Shown here piece by piece: positions 7,695 to 15,863 of a stretch of DNA of 50,606 bases; the first letter of the stretch is position 1, and each line of letters opens with the position of its first letter. Source of the DNA: Desulfobacteraceae bacterium (GTDB taxonomy: Bacteria; Desulfobacterota; Desulfobacteria; Desulfobacterales; Desulfosarcinaceae); NCBI GenBank assembly GCA_024230435.1, contig JAAERL010000365.1, forward strand, positions 1 through 50,606, in the 5' to 3' direction. The translations under genes were made by a program, and so were the position numbers. The notes beneath the pieces were generated by a model. It was not told where the DNA came from, searched no databases, and saw only the letters and a list, made by a program, of their open reading frames with translations.

Positions 7695-8855
7695 ATGATA
7701 CGTATAAATGAAATAAAAGATTTCAATGACTTCTTACCATTAAAGGAAAAATGGAATTCTCTTTTAAAAAAAAGTACAACAAACAGCGTTTTTCTTAGCC
7801 ATGAGTGGATACGGTGTTGGTGGGAAGCTTATGGTAGAGAAAAAAAAATATCAATCATACTGTTTTTTGAAGGAGACAATCTTAAAGCAATTGGACCTTT
7901 GATGGTATCAAAACGCATTTTTAACGGACTTCCCATAAAAAGTATCAGCTTTATAGAAAACGATGAAACGCCTCATTGCGGATTATTGGTTGATCGTTCG
8001 TATGAGTTTTCAATAATTTTGAGTACGCTTATCCAGCATCTCACGTCTCAAAAAAAATGGGATATTATATTATTTCGAAAAGTTTTTGAAAATAATCAAA
8101 TTTATGATGAATTAAAATGTATTTGCAATAGAAGAAACTACAGCCTTGTGAGCAGAAAATCATTATGTTCTCCTATCCTTAAAATCGAGTCTGACTGGGA
8201 TAGTTTTTATTCAGGGAAAAGCCAGCGATTCAAAAAAAAGATTCGTTATGATTTGAATCGATTAAAAAAGCAAGGGTGTATTGAAATACAGATGCATGAG
8301 TCTCTTGAACAGATTGAGAAAGTTTTAGACGATATTTTTCGCGTAGGCCTTAGGAGCTGGCAAGGCAAAAAAGGAAAATCAATCGGAAGCACAAAGCAGA
8401 ATCGACTTTTTTTTTCCAAATTACCTCGGGCCCTTAATGAGAATGAAAATGGCATTTTAATATGGACGCTAAGCTTGGATGGTAAAATAATTTCCTATGA
8501 GTATCATGTCAAACAAAAGGACTATGTATATGCATTGCGTGGTGAATACGACACGCGACATCAACCGGTTGGGCCGGGTGTGGTTTTAGATAGTGAAATT
8601 GTTCGGAACCTGTTCAACAACAGAGTTCGGCGCTATAACATGTGCGGAGATCCCTATCCTTATAAACTGAGATGGACATCTGATATTCTTCCACATAAAG
8701 ATATAATCATTTTTAATCGTAGGCCGTATGCGATGCTTCTGCTTTTTTTGGAAAGCCGTGTTCGTCCGATTTTGATAAATGTTTTAAAAAACAAAAAGAA
8801 TTCTGCTCATTCGCTCAACATGAAAGAACAAGGAGGGCCGGTTTGTCATCGATAA
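7695..8855 (+). CDS. GNAT-fold acyltransferase, BioF2/CelD-like (Acetyltransf_6)
   Basis: A 386-residue soluble protein with the two-part layout of BioF2/CelD-like (FemAB-related) acyltransferases. An N-terminal half reads FLSHEWIRCWWEAYG (residues about 34-48) and AIGPLMV. A C-terminal half has FKKKIRYDLNRLKKQG, then a GNAT core with WTLSLDGKIISYEYHV and YALRGEYD. The segment PVGPGVVLDSEIVRNL is where these enzymes hold the donor or acceptor. Members attach acyl or aminoacyl groups to amines on sugars or peptides. It is the first gene of a tight three-gene cassette and overlaps the next gene by 13 bases. Its start has no strong ribosome site. The substrate is unknown. Confidence 0.75.
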   Translation: MIRINEIKDFNDFLPLKEKWNSLLKKSTTNSVFLSHEWIRCWWEAYGREKKISIILFFEGDNLKAIGPLMVSKRIFNGLPIKSISFIENDETPHCGLLVDRSYEFSIILSTLIQHLTSQKKWDIILFRKVFENNQIYDELKCICNRRNYSLVSRKSLCSPILKIESDWDSFYSGKSQRFKKKIRYDLNRLKKQGCIEIQMHESLEQIEKVLDDIFRVGLRSWQGKKGKSIGSTKQNRLFFSKLPRALNENENGILIWTLSLDGKIISYEYHVKQKDYVYALRGEYDTRHQPVGPGVVLDSEIVRNLFNNRVRRYNMCGDPYPYKLRWTSDILPHKDIIIFNRRPYAMLLLFLESRVRPILINVLKNKKNSAHSLNMKEQGGPVCHR

Positions 8856-9979
8856 AAGCAGTAACACAGACAATAAAACGCGAAATTAATTCCAGGCGAA
8901 TAAGGGCTGTCAATTCCATAGTATTTATCTGTTACCGATGTACCAGTCGCTGTAAAACATGCAACATCTGGAAATGGGCGGAAGGCAAGAAAACTGAATT
9001 AAAAGAAGCCGAGCTGACATCTGAGAAGTTTGATCATGTAATCGATAAGCTGTTAAAATACGGTATTAGAACAATTGAGATATTTGGAGGAGATGCACTG
9101 TTGCGCAAGGATATTGTTTATTCAGTGTTAAAACGGTGTAACGATTTGGGGGTAGATACTTATTTCCCATGCAATAGCAATCTTTTGGACAAGGAAACAG
9201 CCAGGGAACTTGTCTCAAAAGGACTTGGCACTATTTATTTTTCAATTGATGGTATGGACAGTCTTCATGATGGTATTCGCGGTGTTAACGGTACGTTCAA
9301 TCGTGTCAAGAAAGCAATATGGAATGTTTATGAAGAGAGGTCGAAAAGGAAAGCAAAAAATCCTGAAATTGCTGTTATTACTACAGTTTCGAGTATGAAT
9401 GTGGAGATGATTGATCAGATCCTGTCTGAATTACAGAATTTTCCAATTGACATTGTTTTTCTGCAGCCTATAGGTCAAATGATGGAAAAGGACATTGAAC
9501 GTTCCGTCATTGATGGAATCAAGCCAACTCCGCCTTTTGTATCAACCTCAAATGTTAGCCACCTGCTTTCGGAAAGACAGTTTGATATTTTAAAGCAAAC
9601 GCTTAAAAAAGTAAGAAAAAAAAATGAAAAAATGAAATTTCATATAGAGGTTCGTCACATCGACTCCTTAAAAATCGATACTCTTACCAAAGGTGTTTTC
9701 CCTATGCGTCCATGTCATTTTTGTACAACCGTTGCTACAATAACACCATCCGGCGGAGTAGCGCCCTGTCCGAATTTTACGAATTTTAATCTTGGAAATT
9801 TAAATGGAAAAAGCTTTCTTGATGACATCTGGGGAAATAAAAGGCACCGCCGGTTTCTGCAAAAACAACGTTCCGGAGAACTTGATGTATGTAAAAAATG
9901 CAGTATGAGGCATTTTTATCCTGGATTTAAAGAACATCTCTGGCACGTGTTTTATCCTTATATTAACAATCTCTTATAA
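8843..9979 (+). CDS. Radical SAM / SPASM-type protein
   Basis: A 378-residue protein starting at a TTG with an aaggaggg site about 6 bases upstream, inside the end of the preceding gene. Residues 33-40 hold the [4Fe-4S]-SAM motif CTSRCKTC (CxxxCxxC). EIFGGDALLRKD is the GGE-like SAM-binding motif, with Asp in place of the usual Glu, and IYFSIDGMDSLHDGIRG is the family's strand 4/5 region. The C-terminal third has a partial SPASM-like cysteine set (CHFC, a Cys in VAPCPNF, CKKC), which would hold extra clusters. Such enzymes modify peptides, proteins or small molecules by radical chemistry. Flanking GNAT genes suggest a modification pathway; no precursor peptide gene is obvious beside it. Confidence 0.85.
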   Translation: MSSIKAVTQTIKREINSRRIRAVNSIVFICYRCTSRCKTCNIWKWAEGKKTELKEAELTSEKFDHVIDKLLKYGIRTIEIFGGDALLRKDIVYSVLKRCNDLGVDTYFPCNSNLLDKETARELVSKGLGTIYFSIDGMDSLHDGIRGVNGTFNRVKKAIWNVYEERSKRKAKNPEIAVITTVSSMNVEMIDQILSELQNFPIDIVFLQPIGQMMEKDIERSVIDGIKPTPPFVSTSNVSHLLSERQFDILKQTLKKVRKKNEKMKFHIEVRHIDSLKIDTLTKGVFPMRPCHFCTTVATITPSGGVAPCPNFTNFNLGNLNGKSFLDDIWGNKRHRRFLQKQRSGELDVCKKCSMRHFYPGFKEHLWHVFYPYINNLL

Positions 9980-9983
9980 ACAA

Positions 9984-10613
9984 ATGAAAGAAGAAATTCT
10001 GAGAACCTATAAAGAAGAAGGGTTTCACCGGTTAATGACACGTATAATCGTTAAAGGTGTTTCGCCTGTATTTGAAACAAATAGTGCAATCTGGCACGAG
10101 AACGTGTTAAACCGAAAGCATACCGGAATAACACCGGCCATTCCATTACACATTGATTTTACAAATTTTGCTGTGACCTTTAATTGGATAAAAACGCATA
10201 ACATCGATTGGATGATAAATCAAAAAGAACTGCAAACAGCACTGAAAGAAAAGCATTATTGGCTTAATATAAAGCATAAGGAGAGGATAATCGGATATCT
10301 CAAGATCGGATTTGGGAGTGTGTATATTAATGATTTCAGACAGATAATTCATTTTTCAAAAGATACTGCATTTATTTACGATACCTTTGTCATGCCTGAG
10401 TTCAGGAATAAAAAGGTTGCAGCTTATTTTATTAATGAAGCTTGTGATTTTCTCAAAACCAAAGGATTCAAACGAGTCTTGTGCCATATTCCTCAATGGA
10501 ATAGATCCTCCATGAAAGCATACGGCTCGGCGGGGTTTAAGAAGAAGAAATTTGTCAGATGGATAAAGTTTTTTGGTTTTAAGAAGTTTACATATAACCT
10601 TGCAAATTTATAA
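9984..10613 (+). CDS. GNAT-family N-acetyltransferase
   Basis: A 209-residue protein starting 4 bases after the radical SAM gene, so almost certainly in the same transcript. The GNAT core is in residues about 95-195: LKIGFGSVYI, then TFVMPEFRNKKVAAYFI (strand 4 and the acetyl-CoA pyrophosphate loop, R-N-K-K-V-A in place of the usual Q/RxxGxG/A), then IPQWNRSSMKAYGSAGF (the N-x-x-S-x-x-x-Y-x-x-x-GF acceptor signature). The first 80 residues are family-specific and unrecognised. The acceptor is unknown. Two hairpins follow the stop codon. Confidence 0.8.
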   Translation: MKEEILRTYKEEGFHRLMTRIIVKGVSPVFETNSAIWHENVLNRKHTGITPAIPLHIDFTNFAVTFNWIKTHNIDWMINQKELQTALKEKHYWLNIKHKERIIGYLKIGFGSVYINDFRQIIHFSKDTAFIYDTFVMPEFRNKKVAAYFINEACDFLKTKGFKRVLCHIPQWNRSSMKAYGSAGFKKKKFVRWIKFFGFKKFTYNLANL

Positions 10614-11137
10614 CTCAATTTTCGAGTTTCTTGATGCAAAAGGCGAGAGCAGTGCAGGCCCACTGCTCTGGCCGGGGGTGAGTAGGCCAAGGGAACTTCC
10701 CCCTTAGCCTACTCACCCACAAATGATACCAATTGAAAAGAGGCTTCAACGACTGGCAGGCCTTGAAAAATGATTCATTACTATCTGCCCGGAGGCAGGT
10801 TTCGGATAAAACTTTTTTTCCGCGGCCCTTTATGCTTGACAGACTTTGCATTTGTTGGTAGATACACATCTTTGTTTTATAATCAATTAAAATAAAAGTA
10901 CCGTGAAGAGTCCAATTGTAATTCTAAGCGCAGGCAACAAATTACTTTGGGATATCGTATAGATTTCAATCCAGGTTCGCACAATTCCATCTACTTTTGA
11001 ATTTGTTTTTCATCTGATTAAAAACTCTGATTGCATGAAGTATTTTGCCAAAAACCAACACATGAAATAGAGTATAACATCAGAACTCTTTTTTTCTAAA
11101 AAACCTTATGACTGATTTGTAAAAAAAGGGGAAAATT
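10614..11137. other. Intergenic stretch with strong hairpins
   Basis: No gene is supported. The first 110 bases contain two strong hairpins listed separately; a third small one (CTGCC cgga GGCAG) lies at about 10787-10800. The rest, up to the adenosine-deaminase-like gene, is A+T-rich with no recognisable signal. Confidence 0.5.
10646..10718. repeat. Two adjacent strong hairpins
   Basis: First stem: AGAGCAGTG (10646-10654) pairs perfectly with CACTGCTCT (10661-10669). Second stem: GGGTGAGTAGGC (10676-10687) pairs perfectly with GCCTACTCACCC (10707-10718), extended inward by AAGGG/CCCTT. They lie 32 and 62 bases after the acetyltransferase stop codon. There is no T tract, so rather than a classic terminator they may be a mobile-element end, a structured RNA or an mRNA-stabilising element. 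Confidence 0.6.
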
Positions 11138-12712
11138 ATGTTAAACAGCAAACAAGCTATAATATTAATTTTCAGAATTGTTGCAATTATATTTTTTCTA
11201 TCAAGTGCAAATGTAGCAGCATCAGAAATCACGCTCGATGAAAAACTTTTGCATCAATTCGATCTTTATGGAAAAGCTCGGGAAAAAATAATTCAACGGG
11301 TTGCCGTTGAAAATCAGTGGGTTGATCGCAATGAATGGACGAGTTGGCTGAAACCTGAGCCTAATTATGAACTCAGTGAAAAAGATAAAAAAGAACTCAG
11401 AAATCGTCATGACAGTATTGTTTTTCTGAACAAAATTTTTTCAGATACAAATTCAATTTTCGACCTTGATTCAATAAGAAATGATAAAAACAAAGTCAGA
11501 AGATTTTGCAGCGAGTTCCCCAAAGGCGGATTGCTACACATCCATCCTAGTGGGACTCGAAAAAGCGAAAGTGTACGTGAAATGCTTTTGAAAGTCAATC
11601 CTGTCGTTGATGGAAAAAAACTTCTTATAAAAGCAAATAATAATATTAGTACAATTTTATATGAAAATGAAATTCATTTTCTGGAAACTCTTGAAATTAA
11701 AAAATTCACTGAATATAATCAGAAAATTCAAAAAAAAATCATCGATCTTTTTTTTCTTCCTCTGGATCCGCCATCACATGACTTTAAACGCTTTGAGGCT
11801 ATATTCGCAATAAACTCATTGCTCTTTCAAAATCCTGACAAAACAGAATGGGTAATTGAAAAGACATATATGGATTTTCTTGAACGCGCTATTAAGCAGA
11901 AGGTCTATTATGTGGAATTTACGTCTACAATTGATGTCGATAAAGAAACAATGGATAATTTAAAAAGGCTCGCTGAAAAATTTTACAAAGAAATTGGTGT
12001 CATGGTTCGTTGGAATTTAGCGTTCCGGAGAACAGGCGATCCAAATGAAAATTACGATTTAACTTTAAATGCCATCGACTTTTTCGAAAAAAACACGCAT
12101 GAATATCTTGTTGGAATTGATTTGCTGGCAAATGAAACCAATACTCCCGCTTTAGAAAATGGGCAAAGCATATATATTCCGGTTCTGCACGCTGACAATT
12201 TGCAAAAAATCAATCTTCACAGAACCATGCATGCAGGTGAACTTGGTGATCCATCCAACGTAAGGGACGCCATGATCATGGGGTCTGAGAGAGTAGGGCA
12301 TGGTGTTTTATTAAATGATCAAATAGTTGCGCTGGAATATGCCCGCGATGTTGTTAAATTGCCTATCGAGATTAACCTTGTCAGCAATTATCGTTTGGGT
12401 GTCATTGCTTTATTTAACAAACATCCCTTTTTATACTACCTACGTCTTGGCTTGCCAGTAAGTCTCTCTACAGATGATGAGGGGATGTTCCATACAGATA
12501 TCAATACTGAATGTGAAGTAGCAGTCTCTAACACTGATATTACATACGACGAGCTTGTAGCAATGTCTTACAATTCAATTGAAACTTCTTTTGCATCAGA
12601 TATTGATAAACAAACGCTTTTAGATAAGCTTGACAGGGAATTTTTAATTTTTGAAACGAAGATGAATGAGTTAATGCAAAAAAAAGTTGTTGAAAGCCAT
12701 GAATATCAATGA
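11138..12712 (+). CDS. Secreted adenosine-deaminase-like protein
   Basis: A 524-residue protein with a signal peptide (hydrophobic residues 8-27, cleavage near VAA-SE). The metal-dependent deaminase fold is shown by GLLHIHPSGT (the HxH zinc ligands, residues about 130-140), MHAGELGD (ligand His and catalytic Glu), RVGHGVLL (catalytic His) and SLSTDDEGMF (Asp ligand region; the usual DDP is DDEG here). Its length and exported state resemble extracellular ADA/ADGF-type proteins rather than the cytosolic enzyme of about 340 residues. Likely role: deamination of adenosine or a related purine outside the cytoplasm. It is a single gene with aaaagggg 6 bases before the ATG, followed by an IS6 copy. 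Confidence 0.8.
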   Translation: MLNSKQAIILIFRIVAIIFFLSSANVAASEITLDEKLLHQFDLYGKAREKIIQRVAVENQWVDRNEWTSWLKPEPNYELSEKDKKELRNRHDSIVFLNKIFSDTNSIFDLDSIRNDKNKVRRFCSEFPKGGLLHIHPSGTRKSESVREMLLKVNPVVDGKKLLIKANNNISTILYENEIHFLETLEIKKFTEYNQKIQKKIIDLFFLPLDPPSHDFKRFEAIFAINSLLFQNPDKTEWVIEKTYMDFLERAIKQKVYYVEFTSTIDVDKETMDNLKRLAEKFYKEIGVMVRWNLAFRRTGDPNENYDLTLNAIDFFEKNTHEYLVGIDLLANETNTPALENGQSIYIPVLHADNLQKINLHRTMHAGELGDPSNVRDAMIMGSERVGHGVLLNDQIVALEYARDVVKLPIEINLVSNYRLGVIALFNKHPFLYYLRLGLPVSLSTDDEGMFHTDINTECEVAVSNTDITYDELVAMSYNSIETSFASDIDKQTLLDKLDREFLIFETKMNELMQKKVVESHEYQ

Positions 12713-12860
12713 ATAATTTCTGATATATAACTGGTTGTAAGTTTTTTCTGTTAATGTATTATTCTAAAAATATGGCAAATATGTATTTTTTACAATTCGT
12801 AAAATGAACCGATGAAAAAGAATGCTCCAATGACAAATTTTGCCACAAAGCCAGTAAATG

Positions 12861-13707
12861 GGTTCTATTGCAAAAAGTTTGTGACTCCTGATATATGCAT
12901 TCGGCAATATCAAAACAACAGCCGAGGACATGCATTAATGAATTCGAAAAATCTGTTCAAAAAGCGTCATTTAAAAAAAGAGATCATTTTGTTAAATGTT
13001 CGTTGGTAGCTGCGGTATCCCCTCAGTTACCGGGACCTTGAAGAAATGATGCTTGAACGGAATTTGGAAGTGGCTCACACAACAATCTTTTGCTGAGTTC
13101 AGGCTTATTGCCCGGAAATTGAAAAAAGATCCAAATCCCATGTGATGAAAACAAACGACTCATGGACAACGGATGAAACGTACATCAAGATAAAGGACAA
13201 ATGGAAATATCTTTGCAGAGCCGTTGATTCGCGTGGAAATACCATAGATTTTCTGCTCAGAGCCAAAAAGGGATAAAGCAGCAGCCAATCGGTTTTTCCA
13301 GAAAGCCTTGAAGACCTCCCACAACGTAACTTTTCGTGTAATAACCGTTGATAAAAACGCTGCTTACCCGCCGGCAATTCAACAGCTCAAAGATGATAAA
13401 ATATTGGCTGATGCCTGTGAAGTGCTGCAGCTCAAGTATTTAAACAATATAGTTGAACAAGACCACAGGTTTATCAAGCGGCTTGTGAGACCCACCGGGC
13501 TTGGCTTCAAGTCCTTCTACGCTGCAGAAGCGGACGCTGAGGGGATTTGAGGCAATGAACATGATCAGAAAAGGACAAATTGAGGGCATAGAAAAAGGGG
13601 ATATTAAAAGTCAGGTTCAATTCACCGAATACCTGTTTCCGATTGCTGCATAAAAATTCCTGGAAAAGGGCACTTTCATGCCCTCTGAATAATTTTGCAA
13701 CAGAACC
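12861..13707 (+). mobile_element. IS6-family insertion sequence, copy d (degenerate, both ends present)
   Basis: An 847-base element with the same ends as copy c (ggttctattgcaaaaag left, ttttgcaacagaacc right). Flanking octamers (agtaaatg and ttatttag) differ, so no target duplication remains. Its right end stops 4 bases before the stop codon of the heavy-metal-chelation gene on the opposite strand. The internal gene is broken. Confidence 0.85.
12938..13653 (+). pseudogene. IS6-family transposase, frameshifted
   Basis: Starts MNSKNLFKKRHLKKEIILL and NVRW, then an in-frame stop. Fragments of the rest are spread over other frames (for example MKTNDSWTTDETYIK and VDKNAAYPPAI with VEQDHRFIKRLVR). 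At least three frameshifts or stops separate the DDE residues, so it is dead. Confidence 0.8.
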
Positions 13708-13711
13708 TTAT

Positions 13712-14428
13712 TTAGTGTCCGCAATAACAAAATCTTTCTAAATTTAATATGGTTGCTGCCGCTGATATAGTAACGCCATAAAACAATACTGGTTTGTTTT
13801 TGTTAAGAAAATTTGTAATTGATCCATTTACAATGGTCGATCCTGTCGCAAATATAAAATCACTCCATTCTATAGCCTCAGAAGTCATCTCCGGCGGTTC
13901 TATGACAACACCAGAAACATCTGATCCAATATTATCTTGATCAAGATCGACGACTCTGACATTGTATTGTGATACAAGGACTTCGAGAAATCTTGGTTGA
14001 TAACCGACAAGAAAAACATTATTCCGGGGGCCAATAACATCAATCAAATTATTTGCACATAACTTTGGCTCGGTATCCTTGCAGTGAATCGTTTTGTCGC
14101 AGAGATAAAGATATCTATAGACCGCATTCAACCCGGATATAAAACTGGCTTTTCTCTTATTAGAGTTCAGCTTAATTTGTAAAAGATCATCAATAATATA
14201 GTCTGTGTTTTCAAACTCGTCCGTAAAAGCCTGTCCTCTTGCCCCTTTAAAAACAGCTTCTACCATGATTTCTTTACCTTTTATTATCGGGTAATCATCG
14301 TGTTCAGGCTTTCCTATAGCCTCTGTAGCCGAAAGTGCTTTGCATTTTACACTTATATTTTGACCCGAAAGATTGTGTTTTTGTATTTTCTTTTTTAGGC
14401 TTTCTTTTAATTCTTCATATAAATTCAT
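13712..14428 (-). CDS. DUF364/DUF4213 putative heavy-metal chelation protein
   Basis: About 238 residues. I take the ATG at 14428 because it overlaps the stop of the upstream permease gene as ATGA, a translational-coupling layout; a GTG 18 bases upstream is the alternative. The N-terminal part (LYEELKESLKKKIQ and GKEIMVEAVFKGARGQAF) fits the enolase-N-like DUF4213 domain. The C-terminal part (VIGPRNNVFLVGYQPRF, RVVDLDQDNIG, SDFIFATGSTIVNGSI, PVLFYGVTISA) fits the Rossmann-like DUF364 domain. The family is linked to metal or cofactor handling by context only. Its 3' end almost touches an IS6 right end, so its last residues may have been altered. Confidence 0.8.
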   Translation of the reverse strand: MNLYEELKESLKKKIQKHNLSGQNISVKCKALSATEAIGKPEHDDYPIIKGKEIMVEAVFKGARGQAFTDEFENTDYIIDDLLQIKLNSNKRKASFISGLNAVYRYLYLCDKTIHCKDTEPKLCANNLIDVIGPRNNVFLVGYQPRFLEVLVSQYNVRVVDLDQDNIGSDVSGVVIEPPEMTSEAIEWSDFIFATGSTIVNGSITNFLNKNKPVLFYGVTISAAATILNLERFCYCGH

Positions 14429-15282
14429 AATTTTTGTTTTTCCCACTTCTTGTAATTATTAGCGGATACAGATAGCTTATGGCGCACAGCTAATTCATGC
14501 ATTAAATAGTAACATGCTATAACAAATAGAGACATACCAAATAGTTTTTTAAGTATTAGCGTAGGAAGGTGGTTTGATATTATCGCTCCGACAACTGCTC
14601 CGATCAAAGCCGGAATAAACAAACTCTTTAACGGAATAGTATCCAACAGTTTTAATTTTTTGCGAATAATGGTCGCAGAAAGTGTTAGAAAAAACATAGT
14701 GGTAAGAGATAATGTAATTGCTTCGTGCATGTTAAGATTTATAATAATCACAAAAAACGGCACAATGAGTAAGCCGCAGCCTATTCCCAAAAACATTGCA
14801 ATAATTCCGATAAGGATTCCAATTGAAACTATGAGCAACCATTCATTTAAAAATAAAATGTCGTGCAGACCGCTATAAACTATGGAAGGGAGGTCAAATA
14901 GTTTCAGCATTCTCAAACTGATAATAAGTAAGAACAATGAAAATGCTAATTTTAACCAACTATTAGGTCGTTTCTGAACTATTCTCCCCGCAAATATTGC
15001 CCCAAGTACGCATGCGGGAATAAATATAAAATAGTATTGCAGATGTTCAATTCCGTGGAGAAAAACATGATGGCTAACTGATCCTATCAAGCTGATCGGT
15101 ATAATAGTTGATAGTGAAGTGCTTGTAGCCTTTTTAAAATCAAAATTAAATAAGGACATTAGAATGGGAACTAAAAGTGCTCCACCTCCAAGACCTATAC
15201 CCGCACTGAATAGAGCTACAAAAAAACCAAATAATGCTAATCTTAAATTCAGTTGATAATGATAATTGGTAAACTTTGGCAT
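14425..15282 (-). CDS. TauE/SafE-family permease
   Basis: A 285-residue membrane protein with about eight hydrophobic segments in two halves. Each half opens with a family signature: SAGIGLGGGALLVPIL followed by KKATSTSL in the first, IGCGLLIVPFF followed by EAITLSLTTMF in the second. TauE/SafE proteins move sulfite, sulfoacetate or other anions across the inner membrane; the substrate here cannot be read from sequence. It is translationally coupled to the DUF364 gene. A truncated IS6 copy begins about 25 bases upstream of its start and has probably removed or replaced its native promoter. Confidence 0.85.
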   Translation of the reverse strand: MPKFTNYHYQLNLRLALFGFFVALFSAGIGLGGGALLVPILMSLFNFDFKKATSTSLSTIIPISLIGSVSHHVFLHGIEHLQYYFIFIPACVLGAIFAGRIVQKRPNSWLKLAFSLFLLIISLRMLKLFDLPSIVYSGLHDILFLNEWLLIVSIGILIGIIAMFLGIGCGLLIVPFFVIIINLNMHEAITLSLTTMFFLTLSATIIRKKLKLLDTIPLKSLFIPALIGAVVGAIISNHLPTLILKKLFGMSLFVIACYYLMHELAVRHKLSVSANNYKKWEKQKL

Positions 15283-15307
15283 AACAACGATTCTCTTATC
15301 TCTTTAT

Positions 15308-15786
15308 CAGGCATCAGCCATTATTTTATCATCTTTGATCTGCTGGATTGCCGGTGGGTATGCAGCGTTTTTATCAACGGTTATTACACGGGCAGTTACG
15401 TTATGGGAGGCCTTCAAGGCTTTCTGGCAAAACCGTTTGGCAGCTGCTTTACCCCTTTTGGCTCTGAGCAGAAAATCTATGGTATTTCCACGCAAATCAA
15501 CGGCTCTATAAAGATATTCCCATTTGCCCCTTATCTTGATGTACGTTTCATCCGTTGTCCATGAGTCGTTTGTTTTTATCACATGGGGTTTGAATCTTTT
15601 TTCAATTTCCGGGGAATAAGCCTGAACCCAGCAAAAGATTGTTGTGTGATCCACTTCCAAATTCCGTTCAAGCATCATTTCTTCAAGATCCCGGTAACTG
15701 AGAGGATACCGCAGATACCAACGGACATTTAACAAAATGATCTCTTTTTTAAAATGACGCCACTTGAGCGGATTTTTCGAATTCAT
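15308..15786 (-). pseudogene. IS6-family transposase, best-preserved N-terminal part
   Basis: From the ATG at 15786 the frame is open: MNSKNPLKWRHFKKE, LRYPLSYRDLEEMMLERN (the helix-turn-helix region), TDETYIKIRGKWEYLYRAVD (first catalytic Asp) and ITVDKNAAYPPAI (second Asp). It ends where the element is cut, before the catalytic Glu. This copy gives the reference reading for the broken copies elsewhere in the window. Confidence 0.8.
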
Positions 15787-15863
15787 CAATGCATGTCCTC
15801 GGCTGTTGTTTTGATATTGCCGAATGCATATATCAGGAGTCACAAACTTTTTGCAACAGAACC
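15308..15863 (-). mobile_element. IS6-family insertion sequence, copy e (3'-truncated)
   Basis: Only one IS end is present, at 15863 (ttttgcaacagaacc on the plus strand, the element's left end read in reverse). The element runs leftward to about 15308, inside the transposase gene, so about 290 bases including the right end are lost. It is opposite in orientation to copy d; the two bracket the TauE and DUF364 genes. Its outer end forms the last codons of the nicO-like gene. Confidence 0.85.

Noticed and set aside
10615-10869. 84-codon minus-strand frame over the hairpins
   Set aside because: It reads through both perfect hairpins and has no family resemblance I can name.
12800-12860. Possible second copy of the NicO C-terminus beside IS6 copy d
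   Set aside because: A few similar residues (VIGAFFFIGS) appear on the minus strand, but the match is too short and lies in A+T-rich DNA.
6591-13715. Target-site duplications of the IS6 copies
   Set aside because: The 8 bases on each side of copies c and d were compared and do not match.
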